Made by a program: the position numbers and the translations under genes. The notes below the pieces were generated by a model. The model did no database searches and was not told the DNA's origin. It saw nothing but the letters and a program-made list of their open reading frames with translations. 64,000 nt of DNA from contig NZ_DAOKZA010000006.1 of NCBI RefSeq assembly GCF_035325925.1, positions 44,747-108,746 of the forward strand. The letters are read 5' to 3'. Shown one piece after another: positions 15,599 through 23,289 of this stretch (position 1 is the stretch's first letter; each line of letters starts with the position of its first letter). Source of the DNA: Calidifontimicrobium sp035325925 (GTDB lineage: Bacteria > Pseudomonadota > Gammaproteobacteria > Burkholderiales > Burkholderiaceae_C).

Positions 15599-16264
15599 AT
15601 GACCTCTGGCACGCGCACCCTGATCCGCATCTTCGCCACCGGGCTGCTGGCCGCGCTGCCGCTGGCGGCGACGATCGCGATCTTCGTGTGGGCGGCCAAC
15701 GTGCTGCTGCGCTGGCTCGGCCCCGACAGCCTGGTCGGCGGCGTCGTCAAGGCGATCGGCTTCGGCGTGACCGGGTCCGAGGTGGTCGGCTACCTGCTGG
15801 GCGTCGCGGTGGTTGCGGCGCTGGTGTTCGGTCTCGGCGTGCTCGTCGAGACCGGGCTGCAGCGCGGCGCCGCGCGGCTGGTCGACGGGCTGGTCACGCG
15901 CATCCCCCTGGTCAGCAGCGTCTACGGGGTGATCCGCCGCATGGTCGAGCTGTTCTCGCGGCGAGACGACGAGGGGGGACTGAAGTCGATGCGCCCGGTG
16001 TGGTGCCACTTCGGCGGCCCGGGAGGCGCCACCGCTCTGGCGCTGCTGTCGAGCGCCGAGCCGGTGCTGATCGACGGACGGCGCTGCATCGCGGTGCTGG
16101 TGCCCACGGCGCCCGTGCCGGTGGGCGGCGGGCTGCTGTGGGTGCCCGAGCACTGGGTCACGCCGGCCGAGGTCGGCATCGAGGCGCTGACGAGCATCTA
16201 CGTGTCGATGGGCGTGACTTCGTCACAGTACCTGCCGCGCGCCGGCGCCGAGCGCGCGGATTAG
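15599..16264 (+). CDS. DUF502 membrane protein (first copy)
   Basis: A protein of 221 residues. Two N-terminal transmembrane helices (FATGLLAALPLAATIAIFVW and VVGYLLGVAVVAALVFGLGV) precede a soluble domain with RIPLVSSVYGVIRRMVELFS and VPEHWVTPAEVGIEALTSIY, the DUF502 pattern. Function is unknown. A GATAAT hexamer at 15543-15548 fits a -10 box with a leader of about 44 bases. A second DUF502 gene lies at 52406-53065, so the genome keeps two diverged copies. Confidence 0.9.
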   Translation: MTSGTRTLIRIFATGLLAALPLAATIAIFVWAANVLLRWLGPDSLVGGVVKAIGFGVTGSEVVGYLLGVAVVAALVFGLGVLVETGLQRGAARLVDGLVTRIPLVSSVYGVIRRMVELFSRRDDEGGLKSMRPVWCHFGGPGGATALALLSSAEPVLIDGRRCIAVLVPTAPVPVGGGLLWVPEHWVTPAEVGIEALTSIYVSMGVTSSQYLPRAGAERAD

Positions 16265-16341
16265 AGGCGACTCTCACCTCTGATGGGGATATGCGCGGCC
16301 TTGGCAGGCTCTAATGTCTACACCGTGAACGGACCGAGACG

Positions 16342-16545
16342 ATGACGACCGTGGCCAGCGCCCCCGACCTGCTCGACTGGGTGGACTTCAAGTGGCTGAT
16401 GGCCACCGAGGGACACAGCGTGCACCTCGAACGCCTGCAGGCCGACCGTCGCTACGCGCTGCACTGCCTGCAGCTGGGGGCCGGGTCGAGTTGCGCGACG
16501 CTGCGTGCGCGCTCGCGGTCGCTGCTCGCCGCGCTGGGCGGCTGA
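16342..16545 (+). CDS. Small conserved-looking cytoplasmic protein
   Basis: A protein of 67 residues. It has a helical, soluble pattern (LLDWVDFKWLMATEGHSVHL, ADRRYALHCLQLGAG) and no signal peptide. I recall similar short proteins with 'DFKWLMAxEGHxVH' in Burkholderiales, function unknown. A -10-like TAATGT at 16312-16317 is followed seven bases later by a GTG opening a six-residue frame (16325-16345) whose TGA overlaps this gene's ATG. Confidence 0.65.
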   Translation: MTTVASAPDLLDWVDFKWLMATEGHSVHLERLQADRRYALHCLQLGAGSSCATLRARSRSLLAALGG

Positions 16546-16593
16546 GCGGGCGCCGCGCGCGGCGACGGGCGGTGGCAACCGCGCCGCGGTGGC

Positions 16594-16599
16594 GACAAT
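16594..16599 (+). promoter_or_regulatory. -10-like box for leaderless lipoprotein mRNA
   Basis: GACAAT with seven bases to ATG 16607 and no ribosome site between. Confidence 0.35.
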
Positions 16600-16606
16600 C
16601 GGCGCG

Positions 16607-16819
16607 ATGAAGCGTGCCGTTGTCCTCGTCTGCGCGGTCGGTCTCGCGGTCGTCACCGGCGGCTGCGCCGTCGTCGGCGTGGCCGGCGCCGCGGTCGGCG
16701 CGGTCGTCAGCGTCGGCGCCAGCGTGGTGTCGGCCGGGGTCGAGATCACCGGCAAGGCGATCGGCGCCGGCATCGATGCGGTGTCGGGCCCGCCCGAGGA
16801 TCCTGCCGCGAAGAAGTGA
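16607..16819 (+). CDS. Small lipoprotein of unknown function
   Basis: A protein of 70 residues. A basic start MKRAVVLVCAVGLAVVTGGC gives a lipobox ending TGGC, so a lipidated cysteine at residue 20 is likely. The rest is Gly/Ala/Val-rich (GVAGAAVGAVVSVGASVVSA) and ends with a polar tail PPEDPAAKK. The glycine-rich, membrane-like repeat pattern is common in small Burkholderiales lipoproteins of unknown role. GACAAT (16594-16599) ends seven bases before the ATG, suggesting a leaderless mRNA. It is convergent with uvrD. Confidence 0.72.
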   Translation: MKRAVVLVCAVGLAVVTGGCAVVGVAGAAVGAVVSVGASVVSAGVEITGKAIGAGIDAVSGPPEDPAAKK

Positions 16820-16828
16820 CCCGGCGCG

Positions 16829-19180
16829 TCAGTGCACCGGCGTGAGCTTGGCCACGGCCAGGGCGAGCCACTTCAGCCCGTGGCGGCCGAAGTTGATCTG
16901 CGCGCGCGCGTCGGCGCCGCGGCCTTCGAGCGTCACGACCACGCCTTCGCCGAACTTGGCGTGGAACACGCTCTGGCCGACGCGCAGCACCGCGCCGTCG
17001 CTGGTCGTTGCACGCGGGGTCGATGGCAGTGCCGCTTCGACGCGGCCGGCGCCGACGATCGACCCCGGGCCGGCGCCGCGCTGCCACGCCTGCTGCACCT
17101 CGCGCGCGAAACCCGAGCCGAAGCCGGCCACACGCGGCGTCAGCCACTTCAGCGCACCTTCGGGCAGCTCCTCGAGGAAACGGCTGCGCACGTGGTAGCG
17201 CGTCTGCCCGTGCAGCAGCCGCGTCTGGCTGAAGCTCAGGTACAGCCGCTGGCGCGCGCGCGTGATCGCGACGTACATCAGCCGCCGCTCCTCCTCGAGC
17301 CCGTCGGGATCCGACAGCGCGTTCTCGTGCGGGAACAGCCCCTCCTCGAGCCCGGTGATGAACACCGCGTCGAACTCCAGCCCCTTGGCCGCGTGCACCG
17401 TCATCAACTGCACCGCGTCCTGCCCGGCCTGCGCCTGGTTGTCGCCAGCCTCGAGCGCGGCATGGGTCAGGAACGCGGCCAGTGGGCTGACGATCTCGCC
17501 GGTTTCGGCGTCGGGTGCCAGTGCCGCCGCCGGCGCCGCCGCCCCGGCGGCGAGTGCGCCCGGCGACTGCTCGTCGAGCGGCAGCGCCACCGCATCCTTG
17601 CCGAAACCTTCCTGCGTGACGAAGGCCTCGGCGGCGTTGACCAGTTCGTCGAGGTTCTCGAGGCGGTCGGCACCTTCCTTGTCGGTGCGATAGAAGTCGC
17701 GCAGGCCGCTGGCGTCGAGCACGTGCTCGATGATCTCGCGCAGCGTCAGCCCTCGGGTGGCTTCGCGCATCGCGCCGACCAGCGCGTCGAACGCCGCCAG
17801 GTTGGCGCCGGCCTTGCCGGCGACGGCACCGACGCTCTGGTGCAGGCTGCGCCCGCTGGCGCGCGCGGCGTCCTGCAGTTGCTCGACGGTGCGCGAGCCG
17901 ATGCCGCGCGTTGGGAAGTTGACCACGCGCAGGAAGCTGGTGTCGTCGTTCGGGTTCTCGATCAGGCGCAGGTACGCCAGCGCGTGCTTGATCTCGGCGC
18001 GCTCGAAGAAGCGCAGGCCGCCGTAGACACGGTACGGCACGCCGGCGTTGAACAGCGCACTCTCGATCACGCGGCTCTGCGCGTTCGAGCGGTACAGCAC
18101 CGCGATCTCGCTGCGCGGCATGCCGCCGCGGTGCAGCTGCTGCGCCTCGTCGATCAGCCACTGCGCCTCCGCGTAGTCGCTGGTGGCCTCGAACACGCGC
18201 ACCGGCTCGCCGGGGCCGGCGTCGGTGCGCAGCGTCTTGCCCAGACGGCGGCGGTTGTGGCTGATCAGCGCGTTGGCGCTGTCGAGGATGTGGCTGAAGG
18301 AGCGGTAGTTCTGCTCGAGCCGGATCACCCGCTCGACGCGGTACTCGCGCTCGAAGTCGGCCATGTTGCCGACCTGTGCGCCGCGGAACGCGTAGATGCT
18401 CTGGTCGTCGTCGCCGACCGCGAACACGCCCTGCGCGTCGTCGACGTCGGGCGTGCGCGCGGCCGGCGGCGCGAACATCTTCAGCCACGCGTACTGCAGC
18501 CGGTTGGTGTCCTGGAACTCGTCGACCAGCACGTGGCGGAAGCGCCGGCGGTAGTGCTCGCGCAGCGGGTCGTTGTCGCGCAGCAGCTCGTAGGTGCGCA
18601 GCATCAGCTCGGCGAAGTCGACCACGCCCTCGCGCTGACACTGGTCGTCGTAGGCCTGGTAGATCTCGACCAGCTTGCGCGTGTGCGCATCGCGCACGTC
18701 GACGTCGCGCGGACGCCGGCCCTCCTCCTTGCAGCCGGCGACGAACCAGGCCACCTGCTTGGGCACGTAGCGCTCCTCGTCGAGGTTCATCGCCTTGATC
18801 ACGCGCTTGACCGCGGCGACGCTGTCGGCCGCGTCGAGGATCTGGAACGTCGCCGGCAGCCCGGCGAGCTTCCAGTGCGCGCGCAGGAAGCGGTTGCACA
18901 GGCCGTGGAAGGTGCCGATCCACATGCCGCGCACGCTCACCGGCAGCATCGCCTGCAGCCGCGTCAGCATCTCCTTGGCGGCCTTGTTGGTGAACGTCAC
19001 CGCGAGCACGCCGCCCGGCGAAACCTGCCCGGTGGCGATCAGCCACGCGATGCGCGTGGTCAGCACGCGCGTCTTGCCCGAGCCCGCACCGGCCAGGATC
19101 AGCGCAGGCTGCGCGGGCAGCGTGACCGCCGCGAGCTGTTCGGGGTTCAGGTTGCGCAGCAGCGCGGCGTCGGCGGTCAT
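16829..19180 (-). CDS. uvrD: DNA helicase II (UvrD/PcrA/Rep superfamily)
   Basis: A protein of 783 residues. Motif I is AGAGSGKTRVL (residues ~30-40), Ia VTFTNKAAKEM, II LVDEFQDTN, III VGDDDQSIYAFRGA, IV LEQNYRSF, V VQLMTVHAAKGLEFDAVFI, VI EERRLMYVAITRARQRLYLS. It ends with the C-terminal FHAKFGEGVVVTLEG domain characteristic of UvrD/PcrA rather than Rep. It unwinds DNA 3' to 5' in nucleotide-excision and mismatch repair. A 40-residue Ala/Pro-rich linker (around residue 555) is longer than in E. coli. TAGAAT on the minus strand ends six bases before the ATG, so the mRNA is probably leaderless. Confidence 0.96.
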   Translation of the reverse strand: MTADAALLRNLNPEQLAAVTLPAQPALILAGAGSGKTRVLTTRIAWLIATGQVSPGGVLAVTFTNKAAKEMLTRLQAMLPVSVRGMWIGTFHGLCNRFLRAHWKLAGLPATFQILDAADSVAAVKRVIKAMNLDEERYVPKQVAWFVAGCKEEGRRPRDVDVRDAHTRKLVEIYQAYDDQCQREGVVDFAELMLRTYELLRDNDPLREHYRRRFRHVLVDEFQDTNRLQYAWLKMFAPPAARTPDVDDAQGVFAVGDDDQSIYAFRGAQVGNMADFEREYRVERVIRLEQNYRSFSHILDSANALISHNRRRLGKTLRTDAGPGEPVRVFEATSDYAEAQWLIDEAQQLHRGGMPRSEIAVLYRSNAQSRVIESALFNAGVPYRVYGGLRFFERAEIKHALAYLRLIENPNDDTSFLRVVNFPTRGIGSRTVEQLQDAARASGRSLHQSVGAVAGKAGANLAAFDALVGAMREATRGLTLREIIEHVLDASGLRDFYRTDKEGADRLENLDELVNAAEAFVTQEGFGKDAVALPLDEQSPGALAAGAAAPAAALAPDAETGEIVSPLAAFLTHAALEAGDNQAQAGQDAVQLMTVHAAKGLEFDAVFITGLEEGLFPHENALSDPDGLEEERRLMYVAITRARQRLYLSFSQTRLLHGQTRYHVRSRFLEELPEGALKWLTPRVAGFGSGFAREVQQAWQRGAGPGSIVGAGRVEAALPSTPRATTSDGAVLRVGQSVFHAKFGEGVVVTLEGRGADARAQINFGRHGLKWLALAVAKLTPVH

Positions 19181-19186
19181 CGGGGC

Positions 19187-19192
19187 ATTCTA
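19187..19192 (-). promoter_or_regulatory. -10 box for leaderless uvrD mRNA
   Basis: TAGAAT (19192-19187 on minus) is followed by exactly six bases and then ATG 19180. No Shine-Dalgarno sequence fits in the gap. Confidence 0.5.
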
Positions 19193-19222
19193 GGAAACGC
19201 GTCCGGGAGGCCGCAGGCTGCG

Positions 19223-19267
19223 TAGAATGCGCCACCGGGCCCAAATTCTGGCGCCCGGTTTTCTTTT
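19223..19267 (+). promoter_or_regulatory. guaC promoter and terminator-like leader hairpin
   Basis: A TAGAAT -10 hexamer at 19223-19228 is followed by a 7-bp stem, ACCGGGC (19234-19240) with GCCCGGT (19253-19259), and a T-rich tail TTTTCTTTT (19259-19267). It sits upstream of guaC and downstream of no gene on either strand, so it is best read as an early terminator or attenuator in a guaC leader of about 98 bases. Confidence 0.5.
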
Positions 19268-19332
19268 GGCACCGCCAAGAGACCGGGTTTCCAGGTCAAG
19301 CGCTCGTCTCGCCGACTTCCAGGAGCCTGACC

Positions 19333-20310
19333 ATGGACATCTTCGACTACGACAACATCCTGCTGCTGCCGCGGCGCTGCCGCGTCGAGAGCCGAGCCGA
19401 GTGCGACCCGTCGGTCGACTTCGGCGGCCGGCGCTTCAAGCTGCCGGTGGTGCCGGCGAACATGCGCACCGTCGTCGACGAAGGCATCGCCGAGTTCCTC
19501 GCGCGCGAGGGCTACTTCTACGTGATGCACCGCTTCGACCTCGACAGCGTCGCGTTCGCCACCGCGATGCGCGAGAAGAAGCTGCTGGTGTCGATCAGCT
19601 CGGGCGTCAAGCCGGCCGACCACGAGGTCATCGACCGCCTCGCCGCCAGCGGCGTCGGCGCCGACTACGTGACGATCGACGTCGCGCACGGCCACGCCGA
19701 CGGCGTGCGCCGCACGATCGAGCACATCAAGGCGAAGCTGCCGAGCGCGTTCGTGATCGCCGGCAACGTCGGCACGCCCGAGGCGGTGATCGACCTCGAG
19801 AACTGGGGCGCCGACGCGACCAAGGTCGGCATCGGCCCGGGCAAGGTGTGCATCACGCGCCTGAAGACCGGCTTCGGCACCGGCGGGTGGCAGCTGTCGG
19901 CGCTGAAGTGGTGCGCGCGCGTGGCCACCAAGCCGATCATCGCCGACGGCGGCATCCGCCACCACGGCGACATCGCCAAGAGCGTGCGCTTCGGCGCCGC
20001 GATGGTGATGATCGGGTCGCTGTTCGCCGGCCACGAGGAGAGCCCGGGGCAGACGGTCGAGGTCGACGGCAAGCTGTACAAGGAGTACTACGGCAGCGCG
20101 TCGGACTTCAACAAGGGCGAGTACAAGCACGTCGAGGGCAAGCGCATCCTCGAGCCGATCAAGGGCCGGCTGCCCGACACGCTGCGCGAGATGCGCGAAG
20201 ACCTGCAGAGCAGCATCAGCTACGCCGGCGGGCGCGTGCTCGCCGACCTGAAGAAGGTCAACTACGTGATCCTCGGCGGCGAGAACGCCGGCGAGCACCT
20301 GTTCATGTGA
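19333..20310 (+). CDS. guaC: GMP reductase
   Basis: A protein of 325 residues, the length of the bacterial GuaC type. It has DYDNILLLPRRCRVESRAEC, VPANMRTVVDE, IDVAHGHADGV, IAGNVGTPEA and the active-site loop VGIGPGKVCITRLKTGFGTGGWQ with catalytic Cys at about residue 173, then IADGGIRHHGDIAKSVRFGA. The enzyme converts GMP to IMP with NADPH, returning guanine nucleotides to the adenine pool. There is no CBS pair, which separates it from IMP dehydrogenase. The ribosome site is CAGGAGCC before ATG 19333. The leader carries a terminator-like hairpin. Confidence 0.95.
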   Translation: MDIFDYDNILLLPRRCRVESRAECDPSVDFGGRRFKLPVVPANMRTVVDEGIAEFLAREGYFYVMHRFDLDSVAFATAMREKKLLVSISSGVKPADHEVIDRLAASGVGADYVTIDVAHGHADGVRRTIEHIKAKLPSAFVIAGNVGTPEAVIDLENWGADATKVGIGPGKVCITRLKTGFGTGGWQLSALKWCARVATKPIIADGGIRHHGDIAKSVRFGAAMVMIGSLFAGHEESPGQTVEVDGKLYKEYYGSASDFNKGEYKHVEGKRILEPIKGRLPDTLREMREDLQSSISYAGGRVLADLKKVNYVILGGENAGEHLFM

Positions 20311-20322
20311 ACGCGGCCGGGC

Positions 20323-20913
20323 TCAGTCCGGCAGCCCGCTGACGCGGCTGACCAGCTCGGCGGCGTTGTGCGCGCCGAAGCGCTCGCGCAGCCGGGCGCG
20401 GAACTTCTCGACGGTGCGCGGGCTGATGCCCAGTTCCTTTGCGCACTGCTTGGCCGTCAGCCCGCGACCGATCGCCGCGAGCACCTCGCGTTCGCGCGGC
20501 GTGAGCCGCTGCACGTCGACGCCGGCAGCCAGCGGCTCGAACACCCCCGACGTGACGTCGAAAGGCCGCGCGCGGTCGAGTGCGCGGCCGTGCACGCGAA
20601 ACCATTGCAGCATGCCGTCGCGGCGCTTCATCAGACGCTCGTCGCGGTATTCGCCGCCGGCGCGCATCACCTTCAGGCCGCGGTCGCCGATGCGTTCGTA
20701 CTCGTCCTGGCTGGGGTACAGCATCGCGGTGCAGTGCCCGAGCAGCTCCTCGCTGGTGTAGCCGAAGTCGGCGGCGAATCGCTCGTTGCACCAGGCGATG
20801 CGCCGCTCGCGCAGCAGCAGCAGTCCGAGCGGGCACAACTCGACACCGAGCCGCGCCTCGGCGGCGAGGGGATCCTCCAGGGTGTTTCTACGACTGGCCG
20901 CAGCGTCGGACAT
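20323..20913 (-). CDS. PAS-LuxR type transcriptional regulator
   Basis: A protein of 196 residues. An N-terminal PAS-like sensor domain (residues ~20-125: LGLLLLRERRIAWCNERFAADFGYTSEELLG) is followed by a LuxR-type helix-turn-helix (residues ~135-196: LTPREREVLAAIGRGLTAKQCAKELGISPRTVEKFRARL). It has no receiver domain, so it senses a ligand or redox state directly. It is divergent from the acyl-CoA ligase/3-hydroxybutyrate dehydrogenase operon, which is its likely target. TAGAGT (minus, 20925-20920) ends six bases before ATG 20913, suggesting a leaderless mRNA. Confidence 0.92.
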   Translation of the reverse strand: MSDAAASRRNTLEDPLAAEARLGVELCPLGLLLLRERRIAWCNERFAADFGYTSEELLGHCTAMLYPSQDEYERIGDRGLKVMRAGGEYRDERLMKRRDGMLQWFRVHGRALDRARPFDVTSGVFEPLAAGVDVQRLTPREREVLAAIGRGLTAKQCAKELGISPRTVEKFRARLRERFGAHNAAELVSRVSGLPD

Positions 20914-20919
20914 GTCGGT

Positions 20920-20925
20920 ACTCTA
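20920..20925 (-). promoter_or_regulatory. -10-like box for leaderless luxR-type mRNA
   Basis: TAGAGT on the minus strand ends six bases before the ATG at 20913. The 43-base gap to the divergent ligase gene must hold both promoters. Confidence 0.4.
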
Positions 20926-20956
20926 CCGGCCCCGTGGCACCGAGGTGGCCTTCGCC

Positions 20957-22483
20957 ATGAACCTCGCCCTGTGGCTGCAACGCAGCGCGAAGCTGCACCC
21001 CGAGCGCCCCGCGATCGCGCTCGGCACCGACGTGCGGGCCGACTACGCGAACTTCGCCGCGCAGGCGGCGCGCACCGCCGCCTGGCTGCACGCGCAGGGG
21101 CTGGCGCCGGGCGACCGCGTCGTGCTGTTCATGCACAACCGCCCTGAGTACCTGCCGCTGCTGTGGGGCACGTGGTGGGCCGGTGGGGTCGCCGTGCCGG
21201 TCAACGCCAAGCTGCACGCGCGCGAGCTGGCGTGGATCGCAGGCCACAGCGGCGCGCGCTGGCTGTTCGTCGACGATGACGCCGCCGCCGAGGTGCGCGC
21301 GGCGCTGCGCGACGCCGGCGTCGACGCTGGCGTGCATCAGCGCTTCGATTTCCTTCACGACACCGCGCTGCCGCAGCCGGGGGTCGCCGAACGCGGCGAC
21401 ACCGACCCCGCATGGCTGTTCTACACCAGCGGCACCACCGGCCGGCCCAAGGGCGTGACGCTGGCGCCGCGCCAGCTGCGCGGCTCGACGCTGGCCTTCC
21501 TCGCCGCGGTGCAGCCGGTGGCGCCCGGCGACGTGATGCTGCACCCGGCACCGCTGTCGCACGGCGGCGGCCTGTACCACCTGCCGTACGTCCTGCAAGG
21601 TGGCCTGAACGTCGTGCCCGCATCCGGCGGCTTCGACGCCGCCGAGTGCCTGGCGCTGGCCGCGCACTGGCGGCGCGCATCGTTCTTCGCCGCGCCGACG
21701 ATGGTGCGCCGGATCGTCGACGCCGCGAAGGCCGGCGGCTCGCGCCCCGAGGGGCTGGCGACGATCGTCTACGGCGGCGGGCCGATGTACCTCGCCGACA
21801 TCGTCGACGCGCTCGACGCGGTCGGGCCGCACTTCGCGCAGATCTACGGCCAGGGCGAGTGCCCGATGACGATCACGGTGCTGCCGAAACACCTGATCGT
21901 CGACCGCGAGCACCCGCGCTGGCGCGAGCGGCTGGGCTCGGTCGGCGTGGCGCAGAGCATGGTCGAGCTGAGCGTGCGCGACGCCGGCGGACGCGAACTG
22001 CCGGTGGGCGAGCGCGGCGAGGTCTGCGTGCGCAGCGACGTCGTGATGAATGGCTACTGGAACGACGCCGAGGCCACCGCGCGCACGATCCGCGACGGCT
22101 GGCTGTACACCGGCGACGTCGGCCGGCTCGACGGCGACGGCTTCCTGACGCTGCTCGACCGCAGCAAGGACCTCGTCGTCAGCGGCGGCAGCAACATCTA
22201 CCCGCGCGAAGTCGAGGAGGCGCTGCTGACGCACCCGGCAGTGGCCGAGGCGGCGGTGATCGGGCGGCCCGACGCCGAGTGGGGCGAGGTGGTCGTCGCC
22301 TGGGTCGTCGCGCGCGGCGACGTCGATTCCGCCGCGCTCGACGCGCACTGCCTGCAGCACATCGCGCGTTTCAAGCGGCCCAGGCACTACCGCTTCGTCG
22401 CCGAGCTGCCGAAGAACCACTACGGCAAGGTGTTGAAGACGACGCTGCGCGAGTGGGACGCACGGGTCACGCAGAATCCATGA
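20957..22483 (+). CDS. AMP-dependent acyl-CoA synthetase/ligase
   Basis: A protein of 508 residues of the adenylate-forming class: P-loop-like LFYTSGTTGRPKGV (A3), IYGQGECPMTITV (A5), WLYTGDVGRLDGDGFL (A7), DRSKDLVVSGGSNIYPREVE (A8), and the C-terminal Lys in LPKNHYGKVLKTTL (A10). It activates a carboxylic acid to its CoA thioester; the acid is not evident, although the neighbouring 3-hydroxybutyrate dehydrogenase suggests short-chain substrates. A GTG at 20934 opens an eight-residue frame whose TGA overlaps this ATG. The stop is separated by one base from the next gene. Confidence 0.92.
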   Translation: MNLALWLQRSAKLHPERPAIALGTDVRADYANFAAQAARTAAWLHAQGLAPGDRVVLFMHNRPEYLPLLWGTWWAGGVAVPVNAKLHARELAWIAGHSGARWLFVDDDAAAEVRAALRDAGVDAGVHQRFDFLHDTALPQPGVAERGDTDPAWLFYTSGTTGRPKGVTLAPRQLRGSTLAFLAAVQPVAPGDVMLHPAPLSHGGGLYHLPYVLQGGLNVVPASGGFDAAECLALAAHWRRASFFAAPTMVRRIVDAAKAGGSRPEGLATIVYGGGPMYLADIVDALDAVGPHFAQIYGQGECPMTITVLPKHLIVDREHPRWRERLGSVGVAQSMVELSVRDAGGRELPVGERGEVCVRSDVVMNGYWNDAEATARTIRDGWLYTGDVGRLDGDGFLTLLDRSKDLVVSGGSNIYPREVEEALLTHPAVAEAAVIGRPDAEWGEVVVAWVVARGDVDSAALDAHCLQHIARFKRPRHYRFVAELPKNHYGKVLKTTLREWDARVTQNP

Positions 22484-22484
22484 C

Positions 22485-23267
22485 ATGCTGAACGCACGCT
22501 GTGCGCTGGTCACCGGCGCGACCCAGGGCATCGGGCTGGCCGTCGCCGAGCGTCTGGCGGCTGCCGGCGCCGACGTCGTGCTGCACGGCATCGAGCCTCG
22601 GTCGCAGGGCGACGCGGTGGCCGCGCGGCTCGCCGCGGCGCACGGCGTGCGCTGCGCCTACGTCGCGGCCGACCTGCTCGACGCCGACGCCGCGGCCGGC
22701 CTCGTGCAACGCGCCGAGGCGGCGCTGCGACCCATCGACATCCTGGTCAACAACGCCGGCATCCAGCACACCAGCCCGATCGAGGCCTTTCCCACCGACC
22801 GCTGGCACGCGATCGTCGCCGTCAACCTGTCGGCGGCGTTCTTCACGATGCGCGCCGCGGTGCCGGGCATGCGCGCGCGCCGCTGGGGCCGCATCGTCAA
22901 CATCGCGTCGGTGCACGGCCTGGTGGCGTCGGTGAACAAGGCCGCGTACCTGGCGGCCAAGCACGGGCTCGTCGGCCTGAGCAAGGGCGTCGCGCTCGAG
23001 ACCGCGACCGACGGCATCACCGTGAACTGCATCTGCCCCGGCTGGACCGACACGCCGATCATCGTGCCGCAGATCGAGGCGCGCGCGGCACGCTTCGGCG
23101 GCGACCGCGACGCCGCGGTGCGCGACCTGCTGCGCGAGAAGCAACCCAACCTGACGCTGCTGCCGCCCGGGCGCATCGGCGACGTCGCGGTGTTCCTGTG
23201 CGGCGAAGCGGCCGCGGGCATCACCGGCGTCGCGCTGCCGGTCGACGGTGGCTGGACCGCGCAGTGA
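22485..23267 (+). CDS. bdhA: 3-hydroxybutyrate dehydrogenase
   Basis: A protein of 260 residues, SDR fold: VTGATQGIGLAVAERLA, LVNNAGIQHTSPIEAFP, NIASVHGLVASVNKAAYLAAKHG (catalytic Ser, Tyr, Lys) and VNCICPGWTDTPIIVPQI. The AGIQH and ASVHGLVASVNKAAY signatures are those of bacterial D-3-hydroxybutyrate dehydrogenases, which interconvert 3-hydroxybutyrate and acetoacetate in polyhydroxybutyrate turnover. It begins one base after the ligase stop, so cotranslation is likely. The next gene, an MFS carrier, may carry the substrate. Confidence 0.9.
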   Translation: MLNARCALVTGATQGIGLAVAERLAAAGADVVLHGIEPRSQGDAVAARLAAAHGVRCAYVAADLLDADAAAGLVQRAEAALRPIDILVNNAGIQHTSPIEAFPTDRWHAIVAVNLSAAFFTMRAAVPGMRARRWGRIVNIASVHGLVASVNKAAYLAAKHGLVGLSKGVALETATDGITVNCICPGWTDTPIIVPQIEARAARFGGDRDAAVRDLLREKQPNLTLLPPGRIGDVAVFLCGEAAAGITGVALPVDGGWTAQ

Positions 23268-23289
23268 CGCCCATGCGCCGCCGCGGCCG

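Noticed and set aside
16832..19225. An open frame of about 797 codons antisense to uvrD, and similar long antisense frames over most genes (for example 237-1886, 23221-26403, 55143-58397).
   Set aside because: They are by-products of very high GC with few stop codons; their products are Arg/Ala/Gln-rich with no domains, while the opposite frames are clear protein families.
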